8,295 bases of DNA from contig DJUJ01000160.1 in NCBI GenBank assembly GCA_002438345.1, positions 8,833 through 17,127 of the forward strand, given 5' to 3'. The stretch comes from Paenibacillus sp. UBA6285. Its GTDB lineage: Bacteria; Bacillota; Bacilli; Paenibacillales; Paenibacillaceae. Below the pieces are notes generated by a model. The model was given only the letters and a program-made list of their open reading frames with translations. It had not been told where the DNA came from and searched no databases. Numbering within the stretch: position 1 is the stretch's first letter; every line of letters starts with the position of its first letter. Shown here in pieces: positions 5,304 through 8,295 of this stretch. Both the position numbers and the translations under genes were made by a program.

Positions 5304-5308
5304 GTGAT
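5301..5308 (+). promoter_or_regulatory. Ribosome binding site deciding the LemA start
   Basis: GAGGTGAT is a full match to the end of 16S rRNA's anti-Shine-Dalgarno complement and is properly spaced for the ATG at 5313. The GTG (5304) and ATG (5307) in the same frame overlap this site and cannot be the start. Confidence 0.75.
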
Positions 5309-5312
5309 GCAG

Positions 5313-5861
5313 ATGTTAGGAGTCGGATTGATCATCGTTGTTATTATCGGAGCTTATTTAATGGTTGCTTACAATCGATTGTTCGGCATGCGTAATCGTG
5401 TGAAAGAATCTTTTGCTACCATAGAAGCCCATTTACAAAATCGGTTTGAGGCGTTAACAGAAGTTGCGGAAATGGTCATTACTTATGCTACACATGAACG
5501 CGAAACATTGGCACTTGTGCATAGAATGCGTGCTGGTTTAAGGGATCATCAATTTCCGGTTGAGAAGTTGACTAGATATGTGAAAATGGAAAAGTATCTT
5601 CATACGATAAATGTTCAGGCAGACCATTATCCAGAGCTTAAAGCCAGCGATAAGTATATCAAATTACAGCGAAGTATTAATATTTTGGAGGAAAATCTAT
5701 CTATCAGTAGACGTATCTATAACGCAAATGTGACAAGCTATAATACGATGATTAGTGCGTTTCCTAATCTCTTATTTGCAGAGACTGTTGGATTTAAGTC
5801 GGAAATCTTGCTCAAGATGGAGGGCGCCAAACGGGCAGATGTTAATTGGACGGTATCCTAA
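5313..5861 (+). CDS. LemA family membrane-anchored protein
   Basis: A 182-residue protein with one N-terminal membrane helix (residues 2-19) followed directly by the LemA motif YNRLFGMRNRVKESFATIEAHL, in which Y-N, R-N-x-V-K-E and the helix pattern are conserved. A second hallmark, (Y/F)-A-x-H-E-(R/x)-E-T-L, covers residues 58-66. The middle holds HYPELKASDKYIKLQ, matching the family's YPxLKAxxxFxxLQ. Near the end are the R-R-x-Y-N-A-x-V-x-x-Y-N and F-P-N-L-(L/I)-(F/A)-A segments. LemA proteins are helical bundles exposed outside the membrane; their molecular role is not settled. The usual arginine-rich run after the helix and overall length are normal. It is followed 55 bp later by a response regulator in the same direction with no terminator between, so the two are probably co-transcribed. 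Confidence 0.88.
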   Translation: MLGVGLIIVVIIGAYLMVAYNRLFGMRNRVKESFATIEAHLQNRFEALTEVAEMVITYATHERETLALVHRMRAGLRDHQFPVEKLTRYVKMEKYLHTINVQADHYPELKASDKYIKLQRSINILEENLSISRRIYNANVTSYNTMISAFPNLLFAETVGFKSEILLKMEGAKRADVNWTVS

Positions 5862-5916
5862 GAGGATTTAATTCAGAGAATTAGAGAATGCATGAATTTT
5901 AGAGGGAGGTGTTTCT

Positions 5917-6552
5917 GTGAAAATCGTCATTGTTGATGATCATCCTTTAGTTAGAAGAGGGCTGGCATCTGTCATTTCAATGCAACCGAATGTGCAATTT
6001 GCTGGTGAAGCTACGAATGGTCAAGAAGCATTAGATGTGATTGAAGCGACAAAGCCAGATATTGTTCTCATTGATCTTAAGCTTGCTGATGAATCGGGAC
6101 TGGATGTCATTAAGACAGTACGTGCTCGCGGCATTGTTAGTAAGTTCATTCTGTTGACTTCCTCTGCGAGCAGAGAGGATTTCTTAAGGGCTGAAGAGGT
6201 GCTGGTAGATGGATATGTCCTAAAAGAGGCACTGCCGGAGGAATTACTCTTTGCTATCCAGTTGGTGCACAAAGGGAGAAAGTATTATGATCCTGGTCTA
6301 ATGGAAGAAAAGATGCGTACGAGCGGCAGCAGTCCGACGAATGAATTGACACCGAAAGAGAAGGAAGTACTGATTGAGCTTGGACAAGGCGCCTGCAATA
6401 GAACGATTGCCTCACGTCTTTTTATTAGTGAATTCACGGTCAAGAAGCATGTCAGCCAGATTTTAGCGAAGCTGCAGGTTAATGATCGGACACAGGCAGC
6501 ACTGTACGCAAACGCGATAGGGCTAACGAAATATGCAATGTCTTATGAGTAA
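5917..6552 (+). CDS. NarL/FixJ-family two-component response regulator
   Basis: A 211-residue regulator with a receiver domain at residues 1-120 and a LuxR-type helix-turn-helix at about 142-200. Receiver landmarks are all present: acidic pair Asp7-Asp8, phosphoacceptor Asp53 in VLIDLKL, Thr81/Ser82 after the fourth strand, and Lys103 in YVLKE. The DNA-binding domain has ELTPKEKEVL, the recognition region SEFTVKKHVSQILAKL and the closing V-N-D-R-T-Q-A. It should bind promoter DNA as a dimer after phosphorylation. The start is GTG, preceded by GGGAGG with 7 bases spacing. No separate histidine kinase lies beside it. The large kinase/ATPase gene downstream, on its own promoter, may supply one in the part beyond the window. 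The upstream neighbour encodes LemA. Confidence 0.92.
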   Translation: MKIVIVDDHPLVRRGLASVISMQPNVQFAGEATNGQEALDVIEATKPDIVLIDLKLADESGLDVIKTVRARGIVSKFILLTSSASREDFLRAEEVLVDGYVLKEALPEELLFAIQLVHKGRKYYDPGLMEEKMRTSGSSPTNELTPKEKEVLIELGQGACNRTIASRLFISEFTVKKHVSQILAKLQVNDRTQAALYANAIGLTKYAMSYE

Positions 6553-6579
6553 AAATATTGCCTTCGCATTACATACGAG

Positions 6580-6630
6580 GAGGGGTCCCAGCAGCCATTT
6601 CATAGCTCTTGGGACCCCTCTTAAAGTTTT
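6580..6630 (+). terminator. Strong hairpin after the response regulator
   Basis: GAGGGGTCCCA (6580-6590) pairs perfectly with TGGGACCCCTC (6610-6620), giving 11 bp around a 19-base loop. The following bases, TTAAAGTTTT, are a broken T-run. It probably ends the lemA-regulator transcript, perhaps incompletely. Confidence 0.65.
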
Positions 6631-6635
6631 AGGAG

Positions 6636-6672
6636 GTTATATCAAACAACTGATGGTAGGGCTCGATATAAC
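6636..6672. repeat. Inverted repeat upstream of the kinase-ATPase promoter
   Basis: GTTATATC (6636-6643) and GATATAAC (6665-6672) form a perfect 8-bp dyad with a 21-bp spacer, just upstream of the promoter. It begins at the last base of an AGGAGG (6631-6636) that is not followed by a usable start codon. It may be a regulator site. Confidence 0.4.
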
Positions 6673-6696
6673 ATAGAGTAGCACAGCGAGATCAGA

Positions 6697-6705
6697 TGAT
6701 ATAAT
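6697..6705 (+). promoter_or_regulatory. Extended -10 promoter for the kinase-ATPase gene
   Basis: TGATATAAT combines a consensus TATAAT (6700-6705) with the TG extension one base upstream. There is no good -35 at 16-18 bp, which an extended -10 can tolerate. The leader would be about 60 bases long and ends with the ribosome binding site AGGGAG (6756-6761), 8 bases before the ATG. Confidence 0.55.
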
Positions 6706-6769
6706 GAGTATAACTACTTTGCGATATTGCGTATTCTGTCTACCTAATTGTAACTAGGGAGTGCTGTTC

Positions 6770-8295
6770 ATGTTTGAGTTGCAAGGATACCAAACTTTAG
6801 ATCTGATAGAGACTACCTCAGATATCAGGCTGTACAGACTCCTACGTCAAGAAGATGGCCTTAGGGTTATCGCCAAGACAACTGCAGGCGAGTACCCGGG
6901 ATCTACCATGGTCGATGCTTTTCGTTATGAGTATGACATGCTTAAGCGACTTAGCGGTCGTGGAGCAATCGAGGCGTATAGTCTGGAAATCACGCCGGAT
7001 CGGCCAGTCCTTCTCCTAAAAGATATAGAGGGGAGTACGCTGGATCAGATACTGCGTACACCTGATTCACTGGAGCTTCCAGTGCTGCTTCGGATCGCCA
7101 TCGCTGTTGCTGATTGCCTTATGCAAATTCATCGTGAAAAAATAACACTAAATGAACTAACCCCCGCTCATCTAATCGTCAATCCAAATACTTTTGAAAC
7201 GAAATTTATTGATATACGAATGTGCTCCACTGAAAATGATACCAGTCCATTGTCACCGTTAAGCGGGCGGCCGGATGCCTTGCTTCCTTATATATCGCCA
7301 GAGCAAACGGGTCGAACTGGGCTGAACCCGGACTACCGCTCTGACTTTTATTCGCTTGGGGTCATCTTGTATGAATGTTTGTCGGGCAAATTACCCTTCG
7401 AACTTCAAGACGTCGTGGATATCGTATACCGTCATCTTGCCGACACAGCGGAGCCTTTACATCGCAGGTTTCCCACTATCCCTCTATCTGTCTCTGACAT
7501 TGTTGGTAAATGCATGAAGAAGATGCCTGATGCGAGATATGCCAGCGCCTTTGGAATCAAGTCGGATCTTGAGGAATGTCTATCCCACCTACAACAATAC
7601 GGGTACATCGAGCCCATCCTGTTAGGAAGCTGGGATATTCCGGAACGCTGGATGGTATCGGAACGATTCTACGGAAGACATTTTGAGAAACTAAGCTTAC
7701 GAGAAGCGCTGAAACGAGCATCACAAGGTGCTGTAAAGACGGTCTGGCTTAGTGGCGAGGGTGGTATCGGCAAAACAACCTTTCTAAAAGAAACGCTTAG
7801 AAATTCGATTTCTTTGGATGGTTTTTTCGCCAGAGGCAAATTCGAATCTCTACATACCTCACTCCCTTATGGCATCTGGCATCAAGTTATAGAAGATTTG
7901 GTCAGTCAACTGCTGATGGAAACGAAGCTGCAGGTGGAGGTTTGGAAGCTGCGTATTTTACAAGCAGTGGACAGTTACGGGCAATTGCTGATCGAACTTG
8001 TCCCTAAGCTTGAGCTCTTGATAGGCCCCCAACCTTCCGTACCTCGGTTGCCGCCGCTGGAAGCTCAGCATCGATTTCAATTAATCATGAGCCGATTTAT
8101 TCAACTTTTTCCTCATGAGGATCATCCTTTGATCTTGATATTGGACAATCTGCAATGGGCGGATGAAACATCGCTGCAATATCTCACTTCGCTTATAGAG
8201 GACACGGCCACGAGTCATCTGCTAATCGTTCTTTCCTATCGTGATCGGGAAATTACGAGGCTGCACCCACTCAGTAGGCTGGAAAAGCATTTGAT
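6770..8295 (+). CDS. Ser/Thr (pseudo)kinase-AAA ATPase protein, 5' part; likely multidomain sensor kinase
   Basis: The frame is open from the ATG at 6770 to the window end: 508 codons with no stop. Residues 1-270 form a protein-kinase-like domain. It keeps the ATP-anchoring lysine (Lys36 in VIAK), the helix-C glutamate (Glu54), the activation-segment end YISPEQTGR (174-182) and RSDFYSLGV (190-198). The catalytic loop is TLNELTPAHLIV, where the family has I-H-K-D-x-x-P-x-N-I-L, so the His, catalytic Asp and Asn are Leu127, Glu129 and His134. DFG is D-I-R (148-150). After a linker with (F/Y)YGR (300-303) comes an AAA_16-like ATPase with Walker A GEGGIGKT (329-336), Walker B LILILDNLQWAD (454-465) and SYRDREI (489-495). 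This order is that of proteins that continue with helical repeats, GAF and a sensor histidine kinase. That end is unseen, so the histidine kinase is inferred. It may phosphorylate the upstream response regulator. Confidence 0.85.
   Translation, partial: MFELQGYQTLDLIETTSDIRLYRLLRQEDGLRVIAKTTAGEYPGSTMVDAFRYEYDMLKRLSGRGAIEAYSLEITPDRPVLLLKDIEGSTLDQILRTPDSLELPVLLRIAIAVADCLMQIHREKITLNELTPAHLIVNPNTFETKFIDIRMCSTENDTSPLSPLSGRPDALLPYISPEQTGRTGLNPDYRSDFYSLGVILYECLSGKLPFELQDVVDIVYRHLADTAEPLHRRFPTIPLSVSDIVGKCMKKMPDARYASAFGIKSDLEECLSHLQQYGYIEPILLGSWDIPERWMVSERFYGRHFEKLSLREALKRASQGAVKTVWLSGEGGIGKTTFLKETLRNSISLDGFFARGKFESLHTSLPYGIWHQVIEDLVSQLLMETKLQVEVWKLRILQAVDSYGQLLIELVPKLELLIGPQPSVPRLPPLEAQHRFQLIMSRFIQLFPHEDHPLILILDNLQWADETSLQYLTSLIEDTATSHLLIVLSYRDREITRLHPLSRLEKHL

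Noticed and set aside
6580..6620. Hairpin with GGGTCCCA/TGGGACC considered as a T-box or other riboswitch element
   Set aside because: It lacks the T-box consensus and a specifier region, and lies after a stop codon where a simple terminator explains it.
7432..7617. Minus-strand open frame inside the kinase-ATPase gene
   Set aside because: It is an antisense shadow of a well-supported coding region with conserved kinase motifs.

Overview
The window looks like chromosomal DNA of a Gram-positive Bacillota, most likely Paenibacillus or a close relative. The evidence is the strong AGGAGG/GAGGTGAT-type ribosome binding sites, a perfect extended -10 promoter, GTG starts, moderate GC, and family content typical of that genus: a copper-amine-oxidase-N 'stalk domain' protein, a LemA protein, an HsmA-type membrane protein and an IS1182-family element. 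This assignment is inference from content, not from a marker gene.

Layout. At 1-787 (+) is the 3' part of a stalk-domain protein whose start lies outside the window. Convergent to it, with one base between the stop codons, is a CdsA-like membrane protein (789-1646, -). Its reading frame continues upstream to an ATC codon with a good ribosome binding site but no standard start codon. Divergent from that is a YycO/YiiX-type permuted papain-fold hydrolase (1799-2341, +). At 2363-2972 lies a 610-bp, internally deleted IS1182-family element. It has intact 16-bp inverted ends and hairpins just inside both ends, but only the two ends of a transposase gene, broken by a stop and a frameshift. An HsmA-like four-helix membrane protein follows (3080-3445, -).

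After a gene-free stretch with stacked dyads and a sigma-A-like promoter comes an unusual protein (3863-4435, +). Most of it is a glycine-centred five/ten-residue repeat, roughly A-(V/L/I)-G-x-x. I do not recognise its family. A terminator follows, then a remnant of a sulfatase gene (4585-5010, -) in which the N-terminal catalytic segment is joined in frame to what looks like the C-terminal tail, so most of the enzyme is missing.

The right-hand third is a likely signalling module. A membrane-anchored LemA protein (5313-5861, +) is followed 55 bp later by a NarL/FixJ response regulator with a GTG start (5917-6552, +). After a strong hairpin and a separate extended -10 promoter comes a large gene that runs off the window (6770-8295, +). 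It encodes a Ser/Thr-kinase-like domain followed by an AAA-type ATPase of the kind found in 'trifunctional' kinase/ATPase/sensor histidine kinase proteins. Its kinase catalytic loop and DFG motif are degraded, so it may be a pseudokinase. No histidine kinase is visible beside the response regulator. A plausible inference is that the missing C-terminal part of this large protein contains one and is the regulator's partner.
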